DNA from: Cucumis sativus
Taxonomy: Eukaryota; Streptophyta; Magnoliopsida; Cucurbitales; Cucurbitaceae
Direction of reading: 5' to 3'
DNA length: 64,000 nt
Assembly: GCF_000004075.3 (NCBI RefSeq)
Contig: NW_022279570.1
Location: 1-64,000, forward strand
The translations under genes and the position numbers were made by a program. Every line of letters begins with the position of its first letter. Within the stretch, counting starts at the first letter, position 1. The notes beneath the pieces are model-generated. The model had not been told where the DNA came from and did no database searches. It saw nothing but the letters and a program-made list of their open reading frames with translations. This document shows, piece by piece, positions 22,400 through 34,225 of the stretch.

Positions 22400-22565
22400 A
22401 TTAGATTCTGAGACGATGACCAATATTAAACAAAGTTTGATACCCAAAATGCATGTAATTCGAATCATAATAAAAAACTCAATATTTCAAACTAATCCAT
22501 GAATATTCCCTAAATAATAGAAATTTTTATCTCCACCAACAAAGTTTGAAGTTAGGATTACAGGT
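22400..22565. repeat. AT-rich box 1 within the telomere-like array
   Basis: It begins TTAGATTCTGAGACGATGAC and continues through TTTGATACCCAAAATGCATG and CCCTAAATAATAGAAATT to CACCAACAAAGTTTGAAG. It is the first of three copies (others at 22753-22928 and 23498-23676). It has no G/T telomere character and looks like a separate module copied along with the array. Confidence 0.85.
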
Positions 22566-22752
22566 TTCGGATTTCGGATTTCGAGTTTTGAGGTTTAGGA
22601 GTTTAGGGGTTTAGAGGATTTGGGATTTACGGTTTCAATTTTTGGGTTTAGGGTGCATGAACTGGTTCGAGGTTCGTGATTTTGGGCTTTGGGGTGGTGC
22701 GTTTGGGGTTTCAGGGTTTAGGGTTGAGGGTAGAGTTTTAAGGCTGTGTGTT

Positions 22753-22928
22753 ATTAGATTTCGAGACGATGACCAATATTAATTAAAGTTTGATACCCAA
22801 AATGCATGTAATTCGAATCATAATAAGAAACTTAAAATTTCAAACCAATCCATAATACAAAATACATAGATATTCCCTAAATAATAGAAATTGTTATCTC
22901 CACCAACAAAGTTTGAAGTTAGGATTTC
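22753..22928. repeat. AT-rich box 2 within the telomere-like array
   Basis: Second copy of the box. It differs from box 1 by a few substitutions and by an extra segment (ATACAAAATACATAG near 22856) that is also present, slightly altered, in box 3. Confidence 0.85.
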
Positions 22929-23497
22929 AGGTTTCAGATTTTGAGTTTTGGCGTTTAGGGGTTTTGTGGTTGGGAGTTTGGAGGTTTGGGTGTTGGAAGG
23001 TTTAGGGGTTAAGGGTTGGAAGGTTTGAGAGGTTGGGGGTTGGGTTTCGAGGTTTAGACTTTTCGAGGTTTTGAGGTTTTGGGGTTTGGAGGTTTGGGTG
23101 TTGAGGGTTGGAAGGTTTTGGGTTTGGGTATAGAGGTTTTGGGTTTCAAGGTTTAGACTTTTCGAGGTTTCGAAGTTTGTGGTTTTGGGATTATAGGTTT
23201 CACGTTCTGGGTTCAAGGTTCGAGGTTCGGGGTTTGGGGTACTTTAGGGTTTATTATTTAGGATTTTGGGTTCGGGTTTCGGGTTCGGGGTACTTTAGGT
23301 TTTACGGTTTAGGGGTTAAAAGTTTAGGATTTATGGTTTACGGTTTACGGTTTTTAGGGGTTTAGGGTTTAGGGTTTTAGGTTTCGAGGTTTAAGGTGCA
23401 TGGATTGGTTCAGTGTTCGTGATTTTGGGATTCAGGGTGGAGCGTTTGGGGTTTCAGGGTTTAGGGTTTAGGTTAGAGTTATAGGGTTGTGTTGTTA

Positions 23498-23676
23498 TTA
23501 GATTCTGAGACGATGACCAATATTAATCAAAGTTTGATACCCAAAATGCCATGTAATTCGAATCATAATAAGAAACTAAAAATTTCTAACCAATCCATAA
23601 TGCAAAATGCATAGATACTCCCTAAATAATAGAAATTGTTTATCTCCACCAACAAAGTTTTGAAGTTAGGATTACA
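23498..23676. repeat. AT-rich box 3 within the telomere-like array
   Basis: Third copy, sharing the box-2 insertion (ATGCAAAATGCATAG). No fourth copy was seen in the last kilobase of the array. Confidence 0.85.
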
Positions 23677-24670
23677 GGTTTTAGATATCGATTTTCAGGG
23701 TTTAGGGGTTTTGGGGCTTGGAGGTTTGGGGGTTGGAAGGTTTGTGGGTTGGGTTTCGAAGGTTTGTAGTTTTTGGGGTTTTAGGTTTCGTTTCAGGGTT
23801 CAAGGTTGGAGGTTCGACGTTCAAGGTTCGGGGTTTGGGGTTTGAGTTGTTAAAGGTACTTTAGGGTTTAGTGTTTAGGATTTTAGGGTTCGAGTTTCGA
23901 GATTGGGGATTGGGGTTTGGGGTTCAGGGTTCGTGGTTTGGGGTTCGGGGTTCGTGGTTTACGGTACTTTGGTTACTTTAGGGTTTATGGTTTAAGGGTT
24001 AAAATTTAGGATTTATGGTTTACGGTTTTAGGTTTTTAGGGGTTTTCAGGGTTTAGGGTGCATGGATCAGTTTTGGAGTTCTTGATTTCAGGTCTCAGGG
24101 TAGAGCGTTTTCGGTTTTCAAGTTTCAGGTTTCGAGTTTTTGGGTTTTGGGGGTGGGGGTTTGGGGGTTGGGGGTTGGGTTAGGGGTTTTAGGTTTCAAG
24201 GTTTAGACTTTTCGAGCTTTCGAGCTTTCGAGGTTTGTGGTTTTGGGGTACTTTAGGGTTTATGGTTTAGGGGCTAAAGTTTAGGGTTTATTGTTTACGG
24301 TTTACGGTTTTTAGGGATTTAGGGTTTCGTGTTTTAGGTTTCGGGGTTTAAGATGTATTGGATCGATTTGGGGTTGTGTGATTTCAGGCTCCGGGGTGGA
24401 GCGTTTGAGGTTTGAAGTTTGAGGTTTCGAGGTTTTGGGTTTAGAAGTTTTGGGGTTTGGGGGTTTGGATTTTAGGGTTTCAGGTTTCGGGGTTTAGGGT
24501 GCCAATGGATCGGTTCGAGGTTCGTGATTTCGAGCATCGGGATGGAGCGTTTGGAGTTTCAAGTTTTGGGTTTAGGAGTTTTGGGGTTTGAAGGTTTGGG
24601 GGGTTTTGTGGTTCGTTTGTTGGGGTTCAAGGTTTCAAGGTTCTGTTTCAAGTTTCGGTTTCAGGTATGT

Positions 24671-25250
24671 GTTTCTAAGGGTGGATCTTCTTGAAGATTG
24701 TTTTGCCCTAAACTAATTTATCTTTTAAGTTTCTTTCTTTCTTCTTAATCTTCTTTATTTAATCATATCATGTCTTCAAAATTTTCTATGTTATTTAGAG
24801 CCAGAAGACATGCATCAAAAACCAAGGAGAGAGTAAAGATCGTGCAAAACTATAAGCAAGAAGAGGAAAAAGGGAGCATGCGATCTTTTTATATTTTCTC
24901 TTCTATATGGTACTATTTAAGAAAAGATAAATTCAAGAAGATAAGAATATATGTAAAACTTTTATTATATATGTGTGTATGGCTGCTATTATTGTAAAAA
25001 TAAAAATATGCTTTCAATTGTTTAACTAACAAAAATTTCAGCAAGGTTCAACTAAAGTTCCTACACCGTGCCAAGAACCCCCAACAACAGCGCCATTTGC
25101 TTTATCATTCTCGGAGAATCATTCTCCTGCCCCAAATACACTCCATGTCTTTTTTTATTTTGATGATCAACGACTACTTTTTTATTTTTATTATCGGTAA
25201 AATGGTAAAAAGAAAATGAAGTTTAACCCCTTCCCCCCTACCGTTTTTGT
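24671..25250. other. Non-coding stretch with one exon-like segment
   Basis: The array ends near 24670. A segment after a TTTCAG acceptor (about 25042-25150) stays open and reads like a Pro/Ser/Thr-rich exon (STKVPTPCQEPPTTAPFALS), but I cannot assign it. The 75-codon frame at 24770-24997 has no recognisable motif. It is very A-rich at the start and Leu/Tyr-rich at the end, and I do not call it a gene. Confidence 0.4.
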
Positions 25251-25253
25251 GAA

Positions 25254-25417
25254 GGAGGGTTGCTGTTCAGAATGAGCGACAGTAATATGCAATATGTAAC
25301 ATCTACTTCATACCTTCTGTTAACTTACACCAAATACTTGATCTCCACCAATATGGTTGCTAACTATGGGGACACCACAATCACTCTCAAACCCTCCATT
25401 CCATCACCAAGAAACAG
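25254..25417 (+). pseudogene. Orphan exon of a GH9 endo-1,4-beta-glucanase
   Basis: The reading GGLLFRMSDSNMQYVTSTSY continues with LLLTYTKYL and VANYGDTTIT, then loses similarity at LKPSIPSPRNR before a possible GTATTT donor. Plant glycoside hydrolase family 9 endoglucanases carry NMQYVTST-x-FLLLTYAKYL followed by NCGG-x-TITP in the catalytic (alpha/alpha)6 barrel; this is recalled. Here the NCGG Cys-Gly is NYGD. The following KKQVDYLLGDNP and catalytic segments are absent. It is a single-exon remnant without neighbours from the same gene. Confidence 0.66.
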
Positions 25418-27505
25418 GTATTTTTCGAATTTGGACCATGTCTATTTTTGTGGATATTACTTTTCTTTTTTTTTTTATAGTCGTTTGTTACCATGTTGGG
25501 GTGTTTGGGTCCAGATTTGCAAGGAAGGGAGTTGACTAAAATAGCTAACTCCTTGTTCGGATCTCGAATTATGAAAATCCTAGTATTAGGAGTTTATAGA
25601 GTCTAGTAGAGTATGAGAGGAAAGGGGATAACTCCGGTCAAGAGGAGCTAGATATGGCGCAAAGATATCATTCACAAAAGAGTTTGTTTAGGGGTTTACG
25701 GGTCTAGGGTTTAGGGTTTGACTAAATTAAATTGTATTTAGTCAAATTAATTTTGAAATTGTGAAAATATACGTGGATGTATTTTCCACTGCAATCTTTT
25801 TTTTTTCCATCTCTTTTGAATAATTTTCAAAGTATTTCAACAAGTATAGTTTTGTAACTTCACAAAAAAATAATTTAACAAATATCGTAGTAAATAATAA
25901 ATATTATAGGAAATTGAGGATTTGAAATAGTGTTTAAGATAGTTAATTTGAGATTTTTAAATACCATTTACTATAGCAAAGGGGTTTAGGGGTTAGGGAT
26001 TCGGGGTTTACGGTTTTTGTTAGGCTACGGTTTATTTATCAATGGGGTTCATGTTCTAGTTTCTATTTTCTATTTTAAATAATGTACAAGAGAGTTGTGG
26101 ATTGCCATTGTCCACAAAATCAGAGTACCTTTCATTTATTTTCTCTCTTCAAGCTTTCTCTCAGAGCTAGTTTTTCCCGTAATAACTCCACGAATTTCTA
26201 ATTTGCTTTTATGTTATCCTTTGTTCTTCTTGTCTTCTTCACATAAAAAAGACGATCAAATTTCTACAAATTATTCTACCATTTCTCCCACAAAAAGTTC
26301 GCCCTGTAATTACATTTCTTTGTGTTTTCATTATCCTTTACTATTCTGCCCCTTTTTTTTATTAACCTCTACAAGCCCCCTCGTCTTTTGCCTATTTTTT
26401 TTGTAAGAAGGATGTTGAGCCGTGGTTGCCTAAGGGTATCAATTACTAGGAGTGCAATGAAGATAATAGAAAATATTAAAGAGATCATGGACAAAACCAC
26501 AACAATTATGAAATTAATCATAAACTTCCTTTTCAGGTTACATTCTCTTTCTCTCTTATTTGCTAACTATGTTGCAATATTTTCTTATTTATGTTGTTTT
26601 GAAGGTTGCACCATATTATTTTCCATCATTCCTTTATAAGTTAGGCTCTTGTCGAAAAAAATTTCCTTCGACATGGTAATTTTAAGTTATTTATGATCTC
26701 AATGTGAAATCACACAAGAATTATTAATTTATGAATATGGTAGATCTTTAGATGTAGATTTTTAAAAAACAAATTTCATATTTTGGTAACTGGTTTTCTT
26801 TATTATTTTAATAAATAGGAATCGACTTGCATTTTTTTAGTTTTTTTTTTTTTTTTTGTAAAAATAATGATTTGATTTGTTTGTTTTTAAGTATTGGGTT
26901 TGGCAAGATGTGGTTATCTCACATCCATTTTTTTTATAGAAAAGTTTGACTCAAAGACTATAAAAGAAACCTATTTCATTTATTTAGAAATTCTCACTTA
27001 TAAACATTTTAAGTTTTAGTGTGATTACTCTAATTAAATTCCTTCTGTATTATCTAGTTGGAGAGTGGATAAAAAATGTGAGTGGTTAAAAACTTTGAGA
27101 ATGTGTTCTTATAATGGGGTCTCTCATGAGAGAGTGTTCTTGTAATTGGGGTCGGGCTTTGAGACTCAAATTAACTACCAAATAGGCAAGACTATGGTTT
27201 GGTATTTTTATAAGTTAATTTTGGGTCGAGCATTGTGGACTTTCCATATACGTTTAAAATTTTAAGTGAGAATAAATTATTGCTAGGATTTGAGTAAATA
27301 GACGATGGGCCTTTCATTTTGGGCCATAGAGTACAATTTTCGAAATGGATCCAAACGAAGGAAAGTCACTCATTGTGTGTGTGAACCTGATAAAGCCACG
27401 TAGGTTGAAGTTGCATAGACCAATTCTTTCGATCGTGTTGTTGGTTATCATACTTGTATCTTTAAAGTAGTTTGAACGAAAATGGACGATCCGAGACACA
27501 AATAG
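25418..27505. other. AT-rich stretch with small telomere-like patches
   Basis: No gene was recognised. Two short G/T patches with GGGTTTAGGG character lie at about 25687-25725 and 25981-26030, outlying relatives of the main array. Homopolymer T/A runs are common (25799-25807, 26842-26857). Open frames at 26095-26640 are hydrophobic, low-complexity readings of C/T-rich DNA. Confidence 0.45.
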
Positions 27506-27540
27506 CACTACACCAAAATGAACTTTTAATAGCCCATTAT
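27506..27540 (+). mobile_element. Possible CACTA-type transposon terminus
   Basis: CACTACACCAAAATGAACTT is typical of the terminal inverted repeat of plant CACTA (En/Spm-like) DNA transposons. It is followed by a hairpin-forming CCCATT...AATGGG pair at about 27534-27552. No convincing partner terminus or 3-bp target duplication was found. The next 300 bp (27590-27850) read like an untranslated leader, C/T-rich with a possible donor at AAG-GTTAGT. Confidence 0.4.
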
Positions 27541-27552
27541 TTTAAATGGGAT

Positions 27553-28904
27553 GTGGAAAAGAACAACAAAGAAAAAGCGGGAAATAAATATTTAAGTTCC
27601 CTCTAAATATTTTCCCCCATTTTCGGCCTCTTTCAATCTAATTCATTTTGCTCTCTAGTGCGCTCTAGCACGACTACGAAAGCCACGTTGAAACCCAACA
27701 CGACGACTGCGATACCCTGCCTCTCACGATTGTTTCACAACAACATGCTGATCTCTCACCGTCGTCCACATTGGTTTTGCTTAGGGTTCGTCGTCTACCA
27801 GCCCATCCTCTGCTACTGTTAGACACTTGAAGCTAATGATTCAAGGTTAGTCTTTCTTCTTCCTTTCTTCTACCTCGTTTTTATGGTAAGTGCATTGAAT
27901 GGAATATCACAGTATATAAACTCTTTTCACCATTCCAAACTCTGAAATATTACTGTTGACCCAAATAATTTATCCACCATACTGTAGATCTTAAGTTCCA
28001 CATCCTCTAACAACCTCTGCTTACTATCTCTTTGCATCAACAACAATGTAAATACCTTCCAACTTCTATGCTCTCCTCGGTTATTGTCTCTTAATTTATG
28101 GGTAAGCTATTTTTCTATAGAAAAGTAGTTGGTGTGAAACAACCAATGGTCTGCATCAACTTCTATTTCATGAGCTTCGTAAACAAGTTTGGCATCAATA
28201 CAATGTACTTTGGCTTTGACTTTATCTGTTTTCTTGTTGTACTGTATGTAGTTCAATTTTTGTCCTTTCGTGAATGCTGATTGTTCATATTTGTAGCATT
28301 AGATGGAAGAAGGAATTGTAGGGACATTAATAAAGAACCTTGTGACGTCATTTTTTTTAACTATCTAATTGAATAAATTGTAATGTTGGACAAGTAGAGT
28401 GCTTAGAATTAAATTTCTAATAATGATCCGCCAACTATTTAAGTCAAACAAGAACTGGATTTTACAACTTCAACTTTTATACACTACTTCTAACTTCATG
28501 GGACAAACACACCCTACAAACTCATACTAACATACAAATTATGGAGAGATTATGAAATTCTATATTTAAGAGTTTGGTAACAATTTTTTATTCCACTTGG
28601 GACGTAGTTGAAAACCTATTTCGAGATAGATACATTTTAATATTTTTTATATCTTTCGAGATAAGATATAAAATATTATTAAAATTAAGGTGATTCATTT
28701 TTTTATCTTTTATACATTTTTTTTATTTCACAAATGTATTTTTTTTGTTCTTGATGTATGATAATTTTATAAATTTTATTTGTTGACTTTTTTTTTTTAA
28801 TTCTAATAACCGATAAGAAGTATATGTTTATGGATTATTTAAACTTTTAATTATTTTCATTCATAAGTAATATTAAAAAGAATATGGATTATTATTATTG
28901 CCTT
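27553..28904. other. AT-rich stretch without recognised genes
   Basis: After the leader-like segment the sequence is mostly A/T homopolymer-rich DNA. The 60-codon frame at 28098-28280 is hydrophobic and has no motif. I see no conserved coding or RNA feature. Confidence 0.4.
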
Positions 28905-29480
28905 TTATACAAAACCCTCTCTCCCGTCAAATTTCTTCCCCATCCTTCTTCCAACGGTAACTCTCTCTACTTCCTCTCCCCTCTCCCCTTCTCTTTCGCT
29001 CTCTGTGAGTAACCCATCTTGCCGATCCACACCATCATCTTCTCCTAGCCCTAACGGCGCCAGAATCAAGAGCGGCAGACCCCTCGGAAACCCAATTCGT
29101 CTTCCAAAGTCCTTTTGTTCCACCGTCACCGTCAGATCCCGACTCCATGGTTCTTGATTCCAAACCCTCGCCGGCTAAGTTGAAGAGCCCGCTTCCACCT
29201 AGGTCTCCCTCTTCTAACCCACTTAAGCGGAAGGTATGAAGACCGTTCCTGAGAATTCCATCTCTGGATTGTCTGATTCGGGTATGAAGGTATTTTACGT
29301 GTTGTGGTATGATTATGGGGGTTTTGGATTATTTGTCTTAATTTCGGTGGTGTAGTGACAGTTTTAGTTTAAGATTCAAGTTTGGAAGTTTTGCCTAGTG
29401 TGAACTGTCTCTGTGATTTTCAGGTGGTAGTGCGCTTGCTGCCGCCATCCAAGGACGGAGATGAAGGGGATAATATAATA
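28905..29480 (+). pseudogene. Kinesin-12 (PAKRP1-like) 5' fragment A
   Basis: Exon 1 remnant: a Ser/Pro-rich leader with SSSPSPNGARIKS, then AKLKSPLPPRSPSSNPLKRK, then ISGLSDSGMK, ending at 29289 before a GTATTT donor. Exon 2 starts at 29424 (VVVRLLPPSKDGDEGDNIIQ), the beginning of the kinesin motor domain. Plant phragmoplast kinesins of class 12 have this order: basic Pro-rich N-terminus, V-x-VRIRPP, then EGD-x-IVQK. Frame breaks and stops interrupt exon 1, and the motor stops after about 20 residues. The sequence then runs into a different reading, VSGQWADADEFFNE. The ATP-binding P-loop is absent. A related fragment lies at 62650-63489. Confidence 0.72.
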
Positions 29481-29629
29481 CAAAAGGTTATGTGTCGATG
29501 AAGTTAGCGGACAGTGGGCAGATGCAGATGAATTCTTTAATGAGGTAAACCTGATCAGAGGATTACTTGAAAGCAAACCTATTCTTTATTTGAATTTCGA
29601 TAATTAAAGATTTGTCATAAAAAAAAAAA

Positions 29630-29715
29630 GAGGGGGAACTTCACTTTTGGCCTAACCAAAACCAGACCACCTACTCTTAGCGTTCTAGACATAGCATCGA
29701 TTTTGATGAGGGGAG
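29630..29715. repeat. Dispersed repeat, copy a (partner 32523-32605)
   Basis: The segment containing GGCCTAACCAAAACCAGACC and CACCTACTCTTAGCGTTCTA matches 32523-32605 with few mismatches. Both copies sit in non-coding DNA; no target duplication or element end was recognised. Confidence 0.8.
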
Positions 29716-30434
29716 TTGCCAATTGGATCGATATTATTTATGGGGCCATATTCCTTAGGGAAAAACTTTCTCAGAATTTTATGATTTTGATCTGGTTTGA
29801 TGTAGAAATATGGAAAGGCAGCTGTGGATAACCTCCATCAGATAAATTAGGAAGCGGATTAAAAAATATATGATATGGTTATGCCATCAGTATATATCTA
29901 CAACAAAAGAAAACAAAAAGAATTAGATACTTAAGAATTCAAATAGCAATATTTATTAAGAGTTCTACACTTCAATGATTTTACATAAAATTCTCACTCT
30001 CCCTCTATTGTAGCCTTTTCCAGCCACTGCACAAATGCCCACGGTCTGTTCAAGACGATGTGGCCCTGAGAACAGAATATACAGTTTAATGAAATACGAA
30101 AAAGAATCCTACACATTTGAAAACAAGACATTACATTTCATGGGAAAGAAACAATGAGTACGTCCAAAGTAACAATAACTGAGTTAAATGAAGATAAAGA
30201 AGGAGGTGCAAAGAAATATGCTTTAAAATCTCATTACTGGTTCTATTATTATCATTAATAAGATTGATTTATTCTATAAATTGTCTTCAATATCTTTAGA
30301 GCACAGTTGTAAAGGAGATCCTAGTTCATATTGCCAAAACTCAAATCTTAATATTTTTTTTGAAGAGTTAGGCAAATCACTATTTAGATGCGGACTACTT
30401 TAATACTTCAATGAGATATTTTGTGGCTGTACAG

Positions 30435-30697
30435 GAACAGGCTATGTGAAAGAGACCAGGCTATTCGCAAACTGGAAAGGGAAATAGAAGATAAAGATAG
30501 GGAATTGCAATCAATTAAATTAGACAACGACGCAGTGTGTTTTTTTTTTCCCCCCTCATGCTTGATGTGCTTACATAAGAATGTTTTGTAATGATCTGCT
30601 TTTTTCTTCACTAACCCTTTTATTCTATAATTTCTTCACAGGCTTGGGCCAAGGATGATCTTCTGCGGGAACAAGATAAGGAAATAGCAACTTAAAG
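30435..30697 (+). pseudogene. Two consecutive exons of a coiled-coil protein gene
   Basis: Exon a (30435-30534) follows TACAG and has a GTGTGT donor; it reads NRLCERDQAIRKLEREIEDK plus DRELQSIKLDN. Exon b (30642-30697) follows TTCACAG and reads AWAKDDLLREQDKEIA before a stop. Joining them keeps the frame. Charged heptads indicate a coiled coil. I do not firmly recognise the gene; the reading VSGQWADADEFFNE at about 29495-29545 may be an earlier exon of the same gene. No other exons were found, and the last codons run into TAA, so it is probably a remnant. Confidence 0.55.
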
Positions 30698-32590
30698 GTT
30701 ACATTTTTTGTTGATGCCCTTCAATTTTTCCCTTCTTTTGCCATTGATTTTACTTTTTGCTTACGCTAACATCCTAGCACATTCTTTAGTATTTTAATTT
30801 TATTGCAGTACATTATATTGAATCTTCATTTTCCTTGGCTGTGCTATAAATGGTGTTTCTTCTATATGGATTTGCATTATACAACAGTACCGTATTAAGT
30901 CATAAAGTTAAGAAAATTAGAAAGACACCCTTTGTAGGAGAGAACATGATCCTTCCTTTAAAGTAAATTGAGAGAATTTCCTCTACTTCCTCAATTTTAA
31001 GGCTTGAGGTTTGAAGAACAAGGATGAATAATCAACGAAAGAGGAATGAAGAGGTTTCTCCTTTAGCGAAAATAGCGATTTTTCGTTTTTCATACTTCCA
31101 AAAACACACAATTATGAACTTATTGTGCATTAAATTGATCGAGAGGCCTTCCAATTGTTTGTTAATCTATAGTTTCTGTCTCTATTTTAATTAACTGCTA
31201 CAAGTAGAAGCTTAACTACATGGTTAGAGTTCTATCAAAAAAGGAAAGAAAAAAAAGAAGAAAGATCATGTGATAAATTTATAGAAATGCCATTAAATTA
31301 TTTTCTAACCTTTGATTTCTGTTTCTGTGGTAAATTACTGCTACTAGAAATCTAATTGTGTTCGGTTAGTTAGACTTCATGGGTTTGAATTTATTTATTT
31401 TTTTGTTAAAGAGGTTCCATTATACAGAATACCCCTAAACTTTGTACTTTATATAGAAATACCATTGAAAACACACTCAAGACATAAACTACCAAAAGAG
31501 TTAAAAATACAGTTACTATAATTATCCTAATTTTAGTAATAAATGAAATTGAGAGAATTTCCTTTGATTTTCAGGAACAAGGATAATTAATCAATGAAAA
31601 AGAAATGAAGAGGTTTATCCATGCAAGCTTCAAACCAAAGTCAAGGATGTCGATCCTTCCAGGGGAGTCCAAAGTTCCCCCTTATTCTTCTCCCTTTATA
31701 TTGATTTTCAAAAGCTTGCAATTTTTTAAGTGGGGGTGGGCAATAGCTTACATGTTTAGTCTAAACTTGGGGGTTCAAATGTTTTGCCCAAATTTCAAAA
31801 TTTCTAAAAAAAATTTCCTTACAATAAGGAGCATTATACCTTATTAGCTTACTTAGATCTTGCATAAAAAGCATGACCGGCAACCCTTGACCACTGAGCT
31901 TGGGTTTGTGATGTAAAATTCTGAATGTTGATGATTATATGTGCTGAAATTTGAGAATAAGCTGCCGTCTTTTTTGGTTTACGTCCCTTTTTAGCGATAT
32001 CTTATTGAGATGTTAGCGATATCTTGTTGAGATGTGAATGCTTGATTGAGAAAATGGTATGTGTGTTGTGAATGCTTGATTGCATGTATATAATAAATAA
32101 GTGCATGGATACTTTTCTAGCTTTGTCTTCCTTTGTTGCTTTGCCGTGACTTACCTATGATGCGCTTAGTCCAAACCTAGCCTAGATAGAGTTAAAAAAG
32201 GATAGGAGGTACTCTTTAGAAATTGAGATGGTTTTAATAAATAACATGAGTTAGGAGCCGTTTGTCTAGCCACAATGAACTGAATCCCTTTAGAAAAGGG
32301 TGGACATTAACAAAACTTGTTGCCACTTCGAAGGGAGTAGTCAAACTTAGAAACTAAGTGTAGAACCATAGAAAGGTTAGCCCACCGGTTCTAGCAAGAC
32401 CTAGTTACCACATTGCATATCAAAGAAAGAATAGAGAGACTTGCAAACGTAAACAGTGACACAATTAAGAGCTAAAAAAAACAAACAACATATGCAATAT
32501 ACATCAGAAAAATCCCATAAAAAATGAGGGGAAACTTCACTTATGGCCTAACCAAAACCAGACCACCTACTCTTAGCGTTCTAGACATAG

Positions 32591-32798
32591 CATCGAGTTT
32601 GATGAGGGCTTTGAAAAGAGGAGGAATCCTCCCCGTTCCACACTAGGGGGAAAACGAGGCTTGTTGTCACTCCGAAGGGAGCAGTCAAACTTAGCATTGA
32701 GTTTGACGAGGGCTTTGAAAAGAGGAGGAATCCTCCCCGTTCCATAGTAGGGGGAAAACGAGGCTTGTTGTCACTCCGAAGGGAGCAGTCAAACTTAG
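32591..32798. repeat. Tandem duplication of 104 bp
   Basis: Two adjacent units share GAGTTTGATGAGGGCTTTGA, AATCCTCCCCGTTCCA and GTCACTCCGAAGGGAGCAGT. They differ at a handful of positions. A more diverged partial relative (CACTTCGAAGGGAGTAGTC) lies at 32280-32395. The minus-strand frame over the pair is a by-product. Confidence 0.9.
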
Positions 32799-33242
32799 AA
32801 ACTAAGTCTAGAACCATAGAAAGGTTACCCCACCGGTTCTTGTGTGCGTACCAAAGAAACAAAAGAGATAGTTGCAAATGTAAAACGTAAAAAAACGAGA
32901 CAATTAAGAGCTAAAAAAAACAAACAACATATGCATTATACATCAGAAAAATCCCATTCAGATTGTTTTATCTTCTCATGTTGGGCTACTTCCAAGCAAT
33001 GTTTTAAGTGAAGGGTGGATAATAGCTCACTTGTTTAGTCTAACCTTGGGGGATTTCAAATTTTGTCCAAATTTCAAAATTTTTCAAAAGTTTTTCATTA
33101 CAATAATGAGCATCATAGCTTCTTAGATCTTGCATAAAAGGCATGACTGTCAACCCTTGAGCACTAAGCTCGGGTTTGTGACGTGAGATTCTGAATTTTG
33201 ATGAGTATATGTACTGAAATTTGAGAATAAGCTTATGTCCTT

Positions 33243-33392
33243 TTTGTGTTTGCTAAGTTTCAACTAATACTCTCAGTATTTATCTTTGTGCTTATGTGAT
33301 AGATTTGTTATGCACTGTAGTGATGTGGGGTGTTTCCTTTTCATCTTATTTTCTGCATCTTAAATACCTTATTTTTTTGCATCTTAATTGGT
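33243..33392. repeat. Intron-like repeat (partner 36709-36855)
   Basis: The segment with GTTTGCTAAGTTTCAACTAA and TATGCACTGTAGTGAT recurs at 36709-36855. The latter continues without a break into sequence (GCTAACGATTTAGGGATCAT) that also occurs at 35606-35701, inside the NAD-malic enzyme intron. Pieces of the malic-enzyme region have therefore been copied to at least two other places within 4 kb. Confidence 0.85.
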
Positions 33393-33688
33393 ACTGAAAT
33401 TTTGTTTGTTTCAGTGGAAGAGGCACTATCAGCATTGACATGTACATGTGATTTTAAGCAAGAACCAGGAGAGTGAGAGTTTTAGTGTGCCGTATTTAGA
33501 ATTTGCCGATATCTTTTTCCCGTTTCAGCAAGTATTCCTGATAGTGGGGGTAACTCTCAAGTCTGCAGTCTTTTCTTCATGAAATTTGTAGATTATCTAA
33601 GAATACTAATATCATTTAATGGTGACATTTTTTAGCAACTTTTCTTAACCACACTTTTTCATTAAGTTTACTCTTGTTTAATTGACAG

Positions 33689-33749
33689 ATTCTTCGAGTA
33701 ATGCTAGATATTGGTTCTAACAACGAGAAGTTACTTAATGATCCTCTTT
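33689..33749 (+). pseudogene. Displaced exon of NAD-malic enzyme
   Basis: After a TTGACAG acceptor the exon reads ILRVMLDIGSNNEKLLNDPL and ends at a GTAAGT donor. Plant NAD-malic enzyme (mitochondrial, oxidative decarboxylation of malate to pyruvate) has ILPVMLD-x-G-T-NN between the LTDG and RLEGEEY segments; this is recalled. Here it lies 1.3 kb upstream of both, so the exon order is permuted. The Pro of ILPVM is Arg. Confidence 0.8.
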
Positions 33750-34225
33750 GTAAGTGAAAGGGAAACCTTCATGTCTTTTATCTCCATATTTTCCTTGTAA
33801 TGTATTTTGCTTATATTGCTCTGTTTCTGTTGTCAATGACGATATATCTGGGCTTTTTGTTGTTGTGGTGGTGGTGGTGAAATATTTTATTTAAGCCTCT
33901 AGTTAATATTTATGCTTACTTAACAGAAAATTTGTTGCTTGAGCTTGCTTCATTTCGTCCTTTTACTTGTTTAAGTCCTCCAAAAAGTATTCATTACTTT
34001 AATAAATTCCCTCACCAGCATCATCACCTCTTAGTCAACAAACTGTTTTTTCCCAAATGCAAAAAAGGAAAAAAAAAATAAATAAAGACAATCAAGAACA
34101 ACCATCAACAACATGAAAAAAAAAAGAGAAGAAAAAGATAGCTACTGAAAAACATTACTACCCATTTTCATTATCATAATCCTCTACTATGCTTTTCCAC
34201 CTTCTAACCCATTTTTCCATTGCAG

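Larger units (their letters stand above)
21857..24670. repeat. Degenerate telomere-like (TTTAGGG-related) array
   Basis: It starts as GGGGTTTT and GGGTTTAGGGTTTTG runs immediately after the satellite. For 2.8 kb it continues as G/T-rich variants on the plus strand (GGGTTTAGGG, GAGGTTT, GGGGTTCGGG). Longer modules are embedded. A ~60-bp box resembling GTGCATGGATCGGTTCGG plus TTCGTGATTTCG recurs near 22316, 22651, 23396, 24058, 24352 and 24499. A ~170-bp AT-rich box occurs three times. Strong strand asymmetry makes several long frames, none protein-like. It resembles an old interstitial telomeric or subtelomeric array. Confidence 0.88.
30700..33688. other. Non-coding patchwork of internal duplications
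   Basis: No gene was recognised. Segments repeat within this stretch. A 31715-31960 block recurs, diverged, at 33010-33240. A GAACAAGGAT...GAAGAGGTTT segment at 31015 recurs at 31574. The 104-bp tandem pair at 32591-32798 is listed separately. A possible exon-like piece near 33413-33475 is unassigned. Confidence 0.55.

Noticed and set aside
21935..23845. Gly/Phe/Arg-rich frames in the telomere-like array
   Set aside because: Produced by the G/T-rich repeat and the absence of stops in that composition; no protein-like conservation.
24770..24997. 75-codon frame considered as a small gene
   Set aside because: No motif, strongly biased composition, no promoter or homologous neighbour recognised.
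29340..29360. TTTCGGTGGTGTAGTG, considered as the partner end of the CACTA terminus at 27506
   Set aside because: It lies inside a kinesin intron, matches only nine terminal bases, and the flanking trinucleotides (TAG versus ACA) do not form a target duplication.
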